Positions 40,646 through 51,381 of a stretch of 64,000 nt of DNA are shown here, in pieces; position 1 is the first letter of the stretch; the number at the start of each line of letters is the position of its first letter. Source of the DNA: Gadus chalcogrammus (lineage: Eukaryota; Chordata; Actinopteri; Gadiformes; Gadidae). The translations under genes and the position numbers were made by a program. Below the pieces are notes generated by a model, which made no database searches, was not told the origin of the DNA, and saw nothing but the letters and a program-made list of their open reading frames with translations. The stretch lies in the NCBI RefSeq assembly GCF_026213295.1, contig NC_079417.1, positions 8,847,922 to 8,911,921 of the forward strand, in the 5' to 3' direction.

Positions 40646-41330
40646 TAAAGGAATCAAAAACTCGGGCGAGAATCATTTACCAAAATTGTGTTTAAATTAA
40701 ATTACCGTAAGTACATTTTGAATCTGGATTTGTCGTAGGCCTAATTATTGCTGGATATCATATTTTGGATCTCACGTTGGCAGGCATGCAGGTGCATGAA
40801 TGAAGTCAGGCTCGTAGTCTACAAGAAACCCTGGAGCTGAAGATAAGCCTCATGCCTAATGATGCGGCTCATCCCAAGCAGTCATTCAAAGGAGTATTGC
40901 AGTGAGGCACTACAGGTAATTCATTAATGCATTTACCATTTTGTTTGTATTTAGTCTGATTTAGATAAGCCCTACTACAGCTGAAACACATTCTCCTATC
41001 AGCATTAGGTATACAATGTTTAGTTCTAGATTATTTTGGCAAATGTCTTGTTCTGCGCGCGGTGGTGAAAAGGGGGACTAGGTAAATATAATGGTCATTA
41101 ATTTGGCTGAACCAAAACTTGAAATGCTTATTTCAAGTCCAGCCAACACCGTAATCTTGTGTCATAATTTATGCATAACCCAGCACGGCACAATATGAAA
41201 TCGGGTACACGATACAAAATGTCAGACAAACATACCCAGGAGCTGCCTTTATTGGTGTATATCCTAGGTAACCAATCAGAGATTAATCCTAAACTCAACG
41301 AGTCATCTGCTTCCGCATTCATGTCCAATC
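40646..41330. other. Intergenic interval between kat6a and ap3m2
   Basis: About 0.7 kb of AT-rich sequence separates the two same-strand genes. No exon or named repeat was found. A CCAAT box (ACCAATCAGAG, 41270-41280) marks the approach of the ap3m2 promoter. Confidence 0.7.
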
Positions 41331-41496
41331 ACATTTAAAAGGCGGGCTCTTCCCCGGTTCTCATCATGTGATTGGCTCCCTTTAGGGTCCGCCTCAAAAC
41401 ACGATTTGCTCCACCCAGAAGCAATCGGAACGACGGCTTCTAGTTTTTCGTTGAATTAAGGGAAAGGGCGAGACGAACGTTCTGCATTTGTCTACG
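41320..41496 (+). promoter_or_regulatory. ap3m2: ap3m2 promoter and 5' UTR exon 1
   Basis: CCAAT boxes occur on both strands (TCCAATCACA at 41325-41334, inverted ATTGG at 41371-41375). There is no TATA box. The presumed first exon ends at 41496 with donor ACG|GTGAGT. An M-box/E-box TCATGTGA lies at 41364-41371, the type bound by MITF/TFE factors. The start site is not precisely definable. Confidence 0.55.
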
Positions 41497-42398
41497 GTGA
41501 GTGACTCGTCATTTGTATAACATAAGAATACCATTTGTCTCATTTGTAGGCATTTTGTAATGTTGTCTACCGTTTCCTCCCATCATGCACGGCCGGGCTT
41601 TGGGCTGTCACAAGACCACCGTGAGGATAGAGGGGGAGGGATCTCATAATGCACTGTGTTTGATGTTGGATGTATGTTGTCCTTGCCTGGCTTGGACTTA
41701 TGAAACGGATAGCCAACGAAAATATTTCATTAAGGGATGCTTGTTGGGATGGCAGCTCTCGGGTGTTCAGGTCGCCTTCATCAGGACCGAACCTGATATC
41801 CCAGTCGCATATTTAATGAAGAAGCCGGTGTCTCCTTTCCCATCCTCAAAAGTCACGAATAGTTCCTTGGAAACTTAATGTAGGTCAATATTTGTCTATG
41901 TTATACAAAGCATTAGTATCTTGTGGACAATATGCACATATCCGTACGCCAAAGCCAACTTGGCTACTGGTAACCTGCGGAAATGGATGATTCAGGCCTG
42001 GAAGAGAAGCCCCTCGCCCCAGGTCAGAATCATGTGAGCAAGGTGATGGCCATGAAGCATGGTAGTGGCAGTAAGGAGCCTACCCAACACTCAGAGTTCT
42101 GTTGTATGTGTATTTCATCCTTATAGCAGAGGTAGTCAAGAAATTAACTAGTAATACATTATATTACATTGACATTACTCATTTGTTCTCAGTGCTGTTC
42201 TTGAGTCAGTACTGTAGTTGCTAGCGCGTTCTACTCCCAGTTAAAAGGCACTTGGGTTAGACTGAAGCCTACACCCAGACATCCTTAAGCAAGATTACCC
42301 TTAATGACAAGTATCCGGCTTAACAGTACGTCTCTTTGGGTTGAGTGTCTAACCTATTTACCAAACTGTAATATTCTGTTGTGGTTCTTGTTATCCAG
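41497..42398 (+). other. ap3m2: ap3m2 intron 1 with possible SINE fragment
   Basis: The donor is at 41497 and the acceptor TTATCCAG ends at 42398. A weak SINE-like segment (about 42225-42305) contains AGGCACTTGGGTT and CATCCTTAAGCAAG words. A short open frame starting at 41983 resembles nothing I know. Confidence 0.55.
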
Positions 42399-42411
42399 CC
42401 ATCCGGTCACA

Positions 42412-42684
42412 ATGATCCACAGCCTGTTCCTGGTGAACTCCTCCGGGGACATCTTCCTGGAGAAACACTGGAAGAGTGTGGTGAGTCGCTCCGTGTGCGA
42501 CTACTTCTTCGAGGCCCAGGAGCGAGCCACCGAGCCGGAGAATGTCCCACCAGTCATTCCCACGCCACACCACTACCTCATCAGCGTTCTCCGCCACAGG
42601 ATCTACTTTGTGGCCGTCATCCAGAGCGAGGTTCCGCCGCTGTTCGTCATCGAGTTCCTGCACAGGGTGGTAGACACGTTCCAG
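42412..42684 (+). CDS. ap3m2: ap3m2 coding exon 1
   Basis: The exon begins at 42399; the ATG is at 42412 in fair context (CACAATGA). The donor is CAG|GTACGG, phase 0. Encodes residues 1-91, most of the N-terminal longin-like domain that docks on the beta-3 chain. Confidence 0.95.
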
Positions 42685-45600
42685 GTACGGGCACTGTTTC
42701 TCAATTTGATGTTCGTCCTCCCTTTGCTTCTCTGCTTCTTTCGATTTGATGGATTTCGGTATCGTATCCCCTAGCCCTCCTACCCCTCTGTTTGTTCGCT
42801 AGGTTCTCAAAGGTGGATGAAGCCGTAAGCCCACTTAATTTAACTGTCGACCCATGTGTCTGACCATCGAATACTTAAACTCTTCTCCTGCAATATCCAA
42901 ATATCCGCCACCGTTAGGTTTGCGGTGTATTTTAGGTTGCAAATCATCACAGGTTGTGGTCGCCCCACAACAGTTGAACGAGTGAGGATGTTTCGGTGCA
43001 GCATTGACGTTAATACCACATGATCCAGCCACCCATCCAGCCCCACCCATCTCTATTTGCTCTCTGCTACCTTGCTTTGACTGCCTAAAATGCTTTTCTT
43101 TTGTACCACATATGAAACAACCGCGGGGACCCGCCTGTCCCCTCTCATCCTGTCCCACTGTGACCGTGTCCACAGGACTACTTTGGCGTGTGCACAGAGG
43201 CCGCCATCAAAGACAACGTGGTGGTGGTGTACGAGCTGTTGGAGGAGATGCTGGACAACGGCTTCCCCCTAGCCACCGAGTCCAACATCCTCAAGGAGCT
43301 CATCAAGCCCCCTACCATCCTCCGTACCATGGTCAACACCATCACAGGTAGCCCCCCCACCCCCCACCCCATCCCTCAAGCTTTGGTCAACCACATTACA
43401 GGGACCCCCCCCACCATTCCCCTTCACAGGTTATGCTTCAGATGGTAAACACTTTAGCTGTTTGTTGTTTCCGTTTAAAAGTGACACATTATACCACCAG
43501 GCTTGAGTGTAATTAGCCGTTACAAGCCGTTTTGAAAATCAGCCTCTTCTGATATCATAAGTGGGCGTGTCCACCTAGATTTGTGGTGGATAGATCAGTC
43601 TTCCTGCCTACCCAGTGGACTGTAGCAAACGCTGCTCATCTATCCGTCACTTATCTAGGTGGACACGCCCACTTGTGGTGATAGTTCAAAACATCTTGTA
43701 ATGATTAATCACACATCTTGTAATAACTAATCGCACTCAAACCTGGTGGTATAATATGGCACCTTTTTAATATTTGTTCATTGCAACCCTGGTTTCGTGC
43801 CCACCTGTCGGCAGGCAGCACCAACGTCGGGGAACAGCTGCCGACGGGCCAGCTGTCGGTGGTCCCGTGGCGACGGACGGGCGTTAAATACACCAACAAC
43901 GAGGCGTACTTTGACGTGGTGGAGGAGATCGACGTCATCATCGACAAATCAGGTACTGCTGTTTCTGTAAAGCGCCACAGCCAATGTAAAACCAGAGTAG
44001 GTTCAATGATTTGTATGTCGCACCCACTGATTTCATTCTGGTTTAGTGTTTGGGTTGAAGGAACAATCAACAGACCAGATTCTCCTTATTGAGCGCTATT
44101 TTCTTACATCAGCATATGTCCCTAATACTGATGGCACAGGTGTGATGGCACTTGCTACTGTCTGTTTTTTTTACACGCCTGGTATTTCTAGTATCACGTT
44201 ACTCTTGGGTCGATTGTTATTATTATTTTTTTTCTATTCAAGTAGTACCGTAGCACCACATGACCAGTATAAATGCCATTATAGTAATAGTACATTACCA
44301 GTTTTAAGTGTAAAACATCATGGTTGCAATTTGGATGCATCCGTCTTATGGTATCTTATTGTCTCCCCTCTTCTCGATGTCCCCTTTCAGGCTCGACCAT
44401 AACGGCAGAGATCCAGGGAGTGATCGACGCGTGTGTCAAACTCACCGGCATGCCCGACCTCACCCTCTCCTTCATGGTGCGTCTCTAACCCATGAGCTGC
44501 ACTGAGCATGAGAACTTTGCGTAGAATTGCTTCGCGTAGAATAGCAACACGTAGCGTAATATCCTATAATAACTAATTTACATTTACCAGTATGGGCCTT
44601 TTAGACCTTTTTTTTTTGTCACCTGTAAACCTAAAATAATAACAAACTTAACCTACCTACTAACATTACCTATTTATTTAAGTTATTTAACATGCAGGTG
44701 TGTCAAAAAAATATAAGACAAAAAGTTACTGTGATTCATGACTCTCATGGGGACAGTTCAGGCCTTACTTTATTTATCAGGTGTTTTCCCTTCCAACTGC
44801 ATCCCGTTCTACTGTCAAGCTGCTATCCACCTCCCCTAAGTGGTTGTGTATACTTTACCCAGAATCCCCGGCTGCTGGATGACGTGAGCTTCCACCCGTG
44901 CGTGCGGTTCAAGCGCTGGGAGGCGGAGAGGATTCTCTCCTTTATCCCTCCGGACGGAAACTTCCGGCTCCTCTCCTACCACGTCAGCTCCCAAAAGTCA
45001 GTCTCTCTCTCATCTCTTATGCTTTCTCCCTTTTTCTGTTGTTCTACCTTTTTGTCTTATGATTTTGTCCTACTCATTGTGTTACTCACGTTCTCTTAAT
45101 CTTTCTTTCGGTCTATTTCTCTCTATATCCCCCACTGTCAGCCTTATTCTCTCTCCTTCCTTCTTAATCAATTCTCTCACTTCCTATTTTTTTATCGCTT
45201 GCTCAGCCCTCTCTTTTTCAATTTCTCTCTCTCGTCCTCCCTCTCTCCTCCTTGTCTCTCTCTGTCCGTCTAACTTGCACCACTTGTCTCATCATTTAAT
45301 CACACTTTCCTCCTCTCCTCCTTATTGTCTTCATATAGTGGCTATCCAGTAGGCTATCGAAGGTACTGGTTTCCATCTCTATTGTAGTTGGAGCTTTGTT
45401 TTAGCTTAGCTTGTACCCATATAGTTCACTAGGAGATTACTGAGACACAAATAGATGAGTTCAGCGGTTCTGTTGTGTTTTGAATTAGAGTTAAATAGGT
45501 TACTTTGTGTGTGATTGTATAGTTCGTGACCCAATTTTTATTGATCTTGTATTTAGTCTTCTCAATGTGATTCCTTCAAAAGTAACAAAGTAACATTGGC

Positions 45601-47140
45601 TATTAAATTGCAGTAAATGTCCTACTATGCAGGCAGAATCAGGGCATATTCACCGCCCTCCCACAGTAAGAGGTGTTGTCAGGGAAAGTCTTACTGTTAG
45701 TTCAAATGTCGAGCTCACCTGGTATGGCACCGAGCATGGCATTAACGCCACGAGTGCCCATGCTAAGACCTTTATGTTTAACCAGTTTCTGCATTGTGTG
45801 TCTGTGTGTCGACGGGTTGCAGTCTGGTGGCCATCCCAGTGTACGTGAAACACAACATCACGTTCCGGGAGGGCAGCTCGCAGGGCCGCTTCGACCTGAC
45901 GCTGGGGCCCAAGCAGACCATGGGCAAGGGAGTGGAGGCCGTGCTGGTCAGCAGCCAGCTGCCTCGCGGAGTGCTCAACGCCAACCTCAGCGCCTCCCAG
46001 GGGACCTACACCTTCGACCCGGTCACCAAGGTAACGTACACCGTAAACCCCCCTCCCCTCTCTCAGCCCGTAACCATGGTAACGAACAACTTGCCTCCCC
46101 TGCCTTTACCATGGTTATGAGGTTATATAAATAGGGCTGTTTAAAATGTGCACAATAATAACACGTCAATAAGATCTTACTCTAATTAGATTAATTAAAA
46201 CTGACACATTAACGCATGTTCTCTTTATTTATTTATTTATTTATTTATTGATTTATTTTACTTTAGATTTTTTTAGTGTGATTTTGAAATGTCTTGCCAA
46301 GAGAATGTATTTCTATGGGCATATCAGGGTTATCATCGTTTGACAGCCCTAAATATGTAATACAATCTATACCAGAGTGTTTACAAGGTTGCTATATAGA
46401 TATCGAACGTCATTTTGTCCGTTTCAGAATTCAACCATGGTCACCAATCTTGGAATTGTAACAATGTTTGTTATGTGCTGTGTGTACAGTGAGTTTGAGA
46501 AAGCCAACTCTCCCATGCGTGTCCCTGCCTTCCAGATGTTGACGTGGGACGTCGGGAAGATCAACCCCCAGAAGCTGCCCAGCCTCAAGGGCTCCATGAG
46601 CCTGCAGGCTGGGGCCTCCAAACCAGACGAGAACCCCAGCATCAACATCCAGTTCAAGATCCAGCAGATGGCCATCTCAGGTACACACACGCGCACGCTT
46701 GCACGCGCACACATACACACTATTACTTTCTAGTAGTTACAGGAAAAGTAGTAATATAGTAATAATCTATAATAGTATTAGTACCTTTTCTCCTACACAG
46801 ACACCTGGCTGTCACGTAAGGGTGCTGTTATGTGCAAATGCCACTAGGTGTCGCCAGGCTCATCAAATGATCAATTACAAGATCAAAATGGCACCTCTTT
46901 CAAACAAATAGCAATTGTTAATTAAGTATTTATGCATGATATGCTAAGATAATTATGAATAATGATATCCATTTGATATTTCAGATAATAAAATATGTAA
47001 ACTTATTTCATTGTATTATTTTATTTATTTATTCTTCAGGACTGAAGGTGAATCGGTTGGACATGTACGGCGAGAAGTACAAACCTTTCAAAGGCATCAA
47101 GTACATGACCAAGGCCGGAAAGTTCCAGGTCCGGACATAG
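42412..47140 (+). CDS. ap3m2: AP-3 complex subunit mu-2 (medium chain), 8 coding exons
   Basis: The mu subunit of the AP-3 adaptor complex binds tyrosine-based YxxPhi sorting signals and directs cargo from endosomes to lysosomes, lysosome-related organelles and, for mu-3B, synaptic vesicles. Joining eight exons at GT-AG sites gives 1,257 nt: 418 residues plus TAG, the exact family length. It starts MIHSLFLVNSSGDIFLEKHW (longin-like domain, about 1-140). The mu-homology domain follows (about 176-417) with VGKINPQKLP and the C-terminus KYMTKAGKFQVRT. No breaks or odd residues were noted. AP3M1 is close in sequence; linkage to kat6a, as at human 8p11, favours AP3M2. Confidence 0.95.
42685..43175 (+). 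other. ap3m2: ap3m2 intron after coding exon 1
   Basis: A 491-bp intron with no named repeat; acceptor GTCCACAG. Confidence 0.8.
43176..43347 (+). CDS. ap3m2: ap3m2 coding exon 2
   Basis: Acceptor GTCCACAG, donor ACAG|GTAGCC. Encodes residues 92-148 plus one base, from DYFGVCTEAAIKDNVVVVYE to TMVNTIT. This completes the longin-like domain and begins the linker. Confidence 0.96.
43488..43757. mobile_element. MITE with terminal and internal inverted repeats, ap3m2 intron
   Basis: The left end (ATTATACCACCAGGCTTGAG) matches the reverse complement of the right end (ATTATACCACCAGGTTTGAG). An internal pair, AAGTGGGCGTGTCCACCTAG near 43559 and its inverse near 43656, adds a second palindrome. A fold-back element without ORF; the superfamily is unclear. 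Confidence 0.65.
43815..43952 (+). CDS. ap3m2: ap3m2 coding exon 3
   Basis: Acceptor GGCAG, donor TCAG|GTACTG. Encodes residues 149-194 plus one base: linker, then the start of the mu-homology domain (VPWRRTGVKYTNNEAYFDVV). Confidence 0.96.
43953..44390 (+). other. ap3m2: ap3m2 intron after coding exon 3
   Basis: A 438-bp AT-rich intron, no named repeat; acceptor CCTTTCAG. Confidence 0.8.
44391..44476 (+). CDS. ap3m2: ap3m2 coding exon 4
   Basis: Donor ATG|GTGCGT, phase 0. Encodes residues 195-223, with EIQGVIDACVKLTGMPDLTL in the first sheet of the mu-homology domain. Confidence 0.95.
44477..44862 (+). other. ap3m2: ap3m2 intron after coding exon 4
   Basis: A 386-bp AT-rich intron; acceptor TTTACCCAG; nothing further identified. 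Confidence 0.8.
44863..44996 (+). CDS. ap3m2: ap3m2 coding exon 5
   Basis: Donor AAA|GTCAGT. Encodes residues 224-267 plus two bases: NPRLLDDVSFHPCVRFKRWE then RILSFIPPDGNFRLLSY, near-identical across vertebrate AP3M proteins. Confidence 0.96.
44997..45822 (+). other. ap3m2: ap3m2 intron after coding exon 5
   Basis: An 826-bp intron with a long T/C-rich first half (about 45000-45330) and AT-rich second half. The acceptor is GTTGCAG. Confidence 0.8.
45823..46030 (+). CDS. ap3m2: ap3m2 coding exon 6
   Basis: Donor AAG|GTAACG, phase 0. Encodes residues 268-337, from LVAIPVYVKHNITFREGSSQ to GTYTFDPVTK, the central part of the mu-homology domain. Confidence 0.96.
46070..46083. promoter_or_regulatory. 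RFX X-box-like site in ap3m2 intron
   Basis: GTAACCATGGTAAC fits GTNRCC-N2-RGYAAC exactly, 40 bp after coding exon 6. A motif match only. Confidence 0.35.
46132..46351. mobile_element. hAT-type MITE in ap3m2 intron
   Basis: Termini TAGGGCTGT (46132-46140) and ACAGCCCTA (46343-46351) are perfect inverted repeats, typical of hAT miniature elements in fish. The right end (reverse complement TAGGGCTGTCAAACGAT) is a common variant. Flanking 8-mers do not match clearly, so the duplication may have decayed. It contains a (TTTA)n run. Confidence 0.6.
46536..46680 (+). CDS. ap3m2: ap3m2 coding exon 7
   Basis: Acceptor CTTCCAG, donor TCAG|GTACAC. Encodes residues 338-385 plus one base, with LTWDVGKINPQKLPSLKGSM. 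A CA/GC simple repeat follows the donor. Confidence 0.96.
46681..47039 (+). other. ap3m2: ap3m2 last intron
   Basis: A 359-bp AT-rich intron. A short CA-rich repeat lies at its start; the acceptor is ATTCTTCAG. Confidence 0.85.
47040..47140 (+). CDS. ap3m2: ap3m2 coding exon 8
   Basis: Encodes residues 386-418 (LKVNRLDMYGEKYKPFKGIK, YMTKAGKFQVRT) and TAG at 47138-47140. This is the family's usual C-terminus. Confidence 0.97.
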
Positions 47141-48450
47141 AGGCCTTGGTGCTCTGTCAACCACTAGACCGAACCACTAAAAAGACGGAGAAGGGGGTGT
47201 ATCAAGATGGTCTTTCAACATTTCAGGGTTCACCCTCAATACTTAAGAGTGCAGGGGGATCACTTCTAGCAGTTAGCTGTTAGCAAACCTTTCAATTCCT
47301 TGGGGACACGGCAGGCCATGTAGCTTTTGGCCCAAACTCTATTACGTAAAATATTTCCATTCTTCTAGTAAGACAAAGTTAATGGAGCCGATTCTGTTTC
47401 AGATAAACATTACAAACACGTGTTCTTCCACAGAACAAGTAGGGACGCAACGTCTGTTGTGATGTTTAATTGTTCACCAATAGAGATACCGAGAGACCAG
47501 TAGTATTGGTTAACATTACTTCTTCCTCATTCTATCTGTCTCTCGCCCGGTATAAAATCTCTAACCGCTTCAGTGGGGTTTACATTCCTTCCTGTTAAAA
47601 TCTGACTTCCTCCTCCATCATTTTACTTTTTTTTGACCGCTCTGTCGGCAGTTCTGTAGTTCTGAACACAGTTCTCCACTGACCAGATGTGACGCTGGTG
47701 CCGTCCTATTGAGTGGTAGTACGCGATGGGCAGGGGGGCCTGCAGGGGGTGCTCACTGCTTTCATCCACTCAAGCGAATTAAACTAGAATAGAGTTTCAT
47801 CTGTCGTATTGATTATTTATAAGATCTCCTTTAATGTCTCCTGCGTTTTTTCCCCCCCAATTTTTTATTTTATTTTCAATATGTATGTGTCTATATGTAG
47901 CAATGTCAAAACATATGACGTTCTTTTTGAGGTGGACAATGCACTCCCTATGAAGCCATCATTACATTGGGCAGTGGGCAACTTTACCTCTTTGATCCTG
48001 CTGAATCAGAGGAATAAAGGAAACCTTCGACTACTGACTATCACTGGTTGCCCTCCCCCAATAGCTTGTTTTATCTCTAATTTGTGAGTGAAATATGGGC
48101 ATCGCTATATTTCACAAGTTTTCTTGTGATATCGTGCATATGTGTTCTGTGAGTTTGTGTGAACCTCTGGATGTTTCTCAGAGATTGACCATGTGTTTAT
48201 ATGCAAAGGTGTATTGCTGACATTACTAATATTCTCTATAAGAACATCCAAAATACAATATATCGCTTGGAAACCCAGACTAATCAACAGACTCTGTTAC
48301 ATGCTGAAAACGTTATTTTAGAGTACAAATTCCTTGGTTCCTATAGATAATGTTTTACGGTTTGAATTTTATGTTCACAGTATTTTGTTTTTATGATTGT
48401 CAGAAAGCCTCCAAAGGACTTTTACAATAATAAAAGAAATGTTCCGCGTG
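47141..48450 (+). other. ap3m2: ap3m2 3' UTR (end approximate)
   Basis: Runs from the stop to AATAAA signals at 48013-48018 and 48429-48434. The composition becomes AT-rich. No repeats are named. Which signal is used cannot be told. Confidence 0.55.
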
Positions 48451-50924
48451 ATTTATCCAATTGATTAATGCATATAGATTATACATGTATACTATTTATA
48501 CTTTAATACATAATGGTATAATGCACACGCACATTCATAGACAGTTTCATATAGACACACCCTAGTCCCACCCAATTTATTGCTCGAGTTGATACCGGAA
48601 TTGATCAGGCTCTCGCTCCACCGAGGTGATCGAACTCCACTCCGTAATTTGCTGGCCACTCTTAACCTCTTAAACTCTGGTAGAGTTGGTCCTAACCTCC
48701 CCCCTCCCGTTTTCTTTTTTTAACTCCTCTTAACCACGCCACAGAGCATCGGCAAGAGTTGGAGAGGTGTGCCTGGATTTCCCCCAGTCTTCGGAGTTTT
48801 ATGGCATCAGAAGTTAAAGCTTTGCCATTAGGGAAAAGTGTTTAATAAGTTTTTATCTTGACTATATAGTAGGCTATAGCCTACAAAGTTTGTGTTAAAT
48901 GTTAGGCCTACATCACCAATTTGCTCTTGCTTTGCTTTGCAAAAATTCTGTAAGGACAACAAGCTGAATCAAAAGGAGGATCATCGGGACATCCACTGTG
49001 GTATGTTGATCATGTGTCTTCCTGTTTTCAAAATATTGGTTATTATATGGTTATCAATCATAAGTCCACTGCCACCGTATCGCCAAAGGCACACGTATGC
49101 GCATTACACACTGGAGTGAAAGTGTCGATTTTCGCTCTGAAGTGAGCTAATTACCCAACACAACCGTTTAGATATATTTTGCATAACAATTGTAAAGGAT
49201 AACACTAATTGTCAAGAGATAACACTGAGTAAGGATGTCGATGGGCGCTTTATGACTTCGGTAATTGTTTCTGAATCCGCGCATGTCCCGTCCTGTAATC
49301 AGCAGGCCCCCCGGTGGGATGTCAATAGAAAGCTTCCCTAGTTTGTCGTTTGTGTCCCCTACTGACAACATTTACAGTGGACGATGAAACGCGAGTCAGA
49401 AGACGCTGGTACTCGCGCCACTTTAAAGTGCCTGCGGTTCTCGTGGAGTAAAATCGCTGAGTAAAGCCACGCGCTTTTTTTTTTGGGAAGGTGGCACGTT
49501 GCCTGACGGGATAGTACGGCAACTTAATCGATACATAATTCTCGCATAAGGAATCAATCATGTCTTGCATTTGTATGTATGATGAAGGCTACCTCTGGAT
49601 GTTGTCTACTCGACGTTGAGTTAAAATACAATGAAGTATTGTGCGTTAGAAACCACGCGCCACTTTCGCACGAGAGACCCATTTAAAGCCTCGTTCAGTT
49701 GCATGCACGTGCACGGATACGCTGATGTGGGTGACCCATAACAACGTCGGCCTACTTGAGATAGTTTTTCCTTACTTCATGAAATACTATGGGTTACTTT
49801 ATTGCAAAATGCATGTGGGTTGTCTTGCATTTGTGTGTCATTGTTTTACAATGTAGGTCATGTGTAACTATTGAAGTATGAAGACTCAATGTTTAGTATG
49901 CAGGCAGTGGAGAAAACAGGGCATTGGGCATTCTGGACACAAGTAACTTTATGGACGGTTGACTGGAGTCTGTGACCCCGGGACAAAGAGCGATGTCGCG
50001 GACAGCAACGAACCCCCAACTCTCAGAGAGACGAAACAAAGACCCCTGATCGAGAGAGCGACTATTATCACTTTGTAAAATGCTCACGGAGTATAGGTAT
50101 TCGTACAAATGACAACAGTTGTGGTGGAATTAGACTGCATCCAGATCCAGTGTTATTATTTATTTTAAGTTTTTATGTTGATTTATTTAGTGTCAAGATT
50201 ACTAACAGTTTATTAACTCAACTAAGCAAAGTGAGTCGAAGGCTACCATGTTCTCTGCTTTTTGTGTTTGTGACCCTTGGTTACACAATTTGACAACACT
50301 GAACGATTGGAACAGCAGTCATTAAACATTCATATTAAGATTCAACATTCATTGGTCTCTCTGGTTCTTTACGTTCTATTCGATAATTGGTGATTTTAAA
50401 TTGTATCCACTTGGAGAATCTTTAGAACTAGTAAACACTTTACGGTAATCCCACTATTCTCTATTCAAATCATGTATGCGTCATTAGTATTAAATACAGT
50501 TATTCCCATTTCCTTCTTCCTCCACTATCTGCTCTTCCAGAGGGCGCCATGCAGGAGCGGTCCTGTCCACTCTCCCCCTGGACCAGATGCGTCTTCAGGC
50601 GTAGCTTCGTGAAGATGTGCCGGATGGAGGGAGAAGTTTTTCTGTCTGGCTTCACCGTGACGACCAGATGACACCAAACATCACATGGACTTTGATCACA
50701 ACAGGGTGTTGTTCACCCACAGAGATCTTTTAAAGGACCTATGAATGGCCACCATACACATGGGCATTTAAGAGTCAGAGCAGCAAACTTTTACATTCAT
50801 TTGCTCTGTTTTAAAACCTTGGGGGTAACGCCGGTCTTTACTCCTCCAAAGTTGGTTTGATATGAAGATGATGTCATTTTAAGCGAAAATCCTCCAGCCA
50901 CCTTGGATAATGTCCGGTGTCTAT
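48451..50924. other. Interval between ap3m2 and the CXXC gene
   Basis: AT-rich sequence with no CpG-dense promoter. Upstream non-coding exons of the CXXC gene could lie here but cannot be defined. A 40-codon frame at 50549 follows an acceptor-like TCTTCCAG but has no matching donor or recognised product. Confidence 0.4.
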
Positions 50925-51307
50925 TAGGACTTTGACTCCGAACTTCGTTATTCGAATATAATTAGAATATCAAAAAATAAATCAAAATTCGAAGGAATAT
51001 TAGGCAGCCCTTAATATTCATACCTGTTATGGGCAGGCCAAGAGGGAGAGACGTCGGAGAACCCGACGCAGTCTATTCATAATATTGTAATGACCACGGA
51101 AGAGGCAGTGAATGAAGTATTGATTAGACAGCGATTTATTAGAAACCTAATAAACCGTTGGAACACGCAAGACCGGTAACCATAGCAACGCGGTAAACAA
51201 TCCTCGCGAAGCCCAATCCAGGTGTTACTGAAGGCATTTAATGGCCATAAATATTTGAATATTAATAAACGAACGAATATGATTTTTGGGCAAAAGTCAA
51301 AGCCCTA
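50925..51307. mobile_element. hAT-type MITE with perfect 8-bp target duplication next to the CXXC exon
   Basis: The left end TAGGACTTTGACTCCGAACT and right end (reverse complement CTAGGGCTTTGACTTTTGCC) are related inverted termini. GTGTCTAT flanks both sides exactly (50917-50924 and 51308-51315). The 383-bp element contains an RFX-like site (51176-51189). It ends about 74 bp before the CXXC exon's acceptor. No ORF. Confidence 0.8.
51176..51189. promoter_or_regulatory. RFX X-box-like site inside a hAT element
   Basis: GTAACCATAGCAAC fits GTNRCC-N2-RGYAAC. It lies within the hAT-type insertion, upstream of the CXXC exon. Confidence 0.3.
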
Positions 51308-51381
51308 GTGTCTATTCCAACCTCTGAAACGGTGGGTTTATAAACCAGTGTTATTCTTAACCTCCCCTTCAACAAGGGCAG

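Noticed and set aside
41983..42130. Short open frame starting MDDSGLEEKP before ap3m2 exon 2
   Set aside because: It resembles no AP-3 subunit and has no suitable donor. The ap3m2 start at 42412 gives the exact family length.
50549..50671. 40-codon frame after an acceptor-like TCTTCCAG, possible upstream exon of the CXXC gene
   Set aside because: It ends in a stop with no donor in frame and has no recognised product. Left undetermined.
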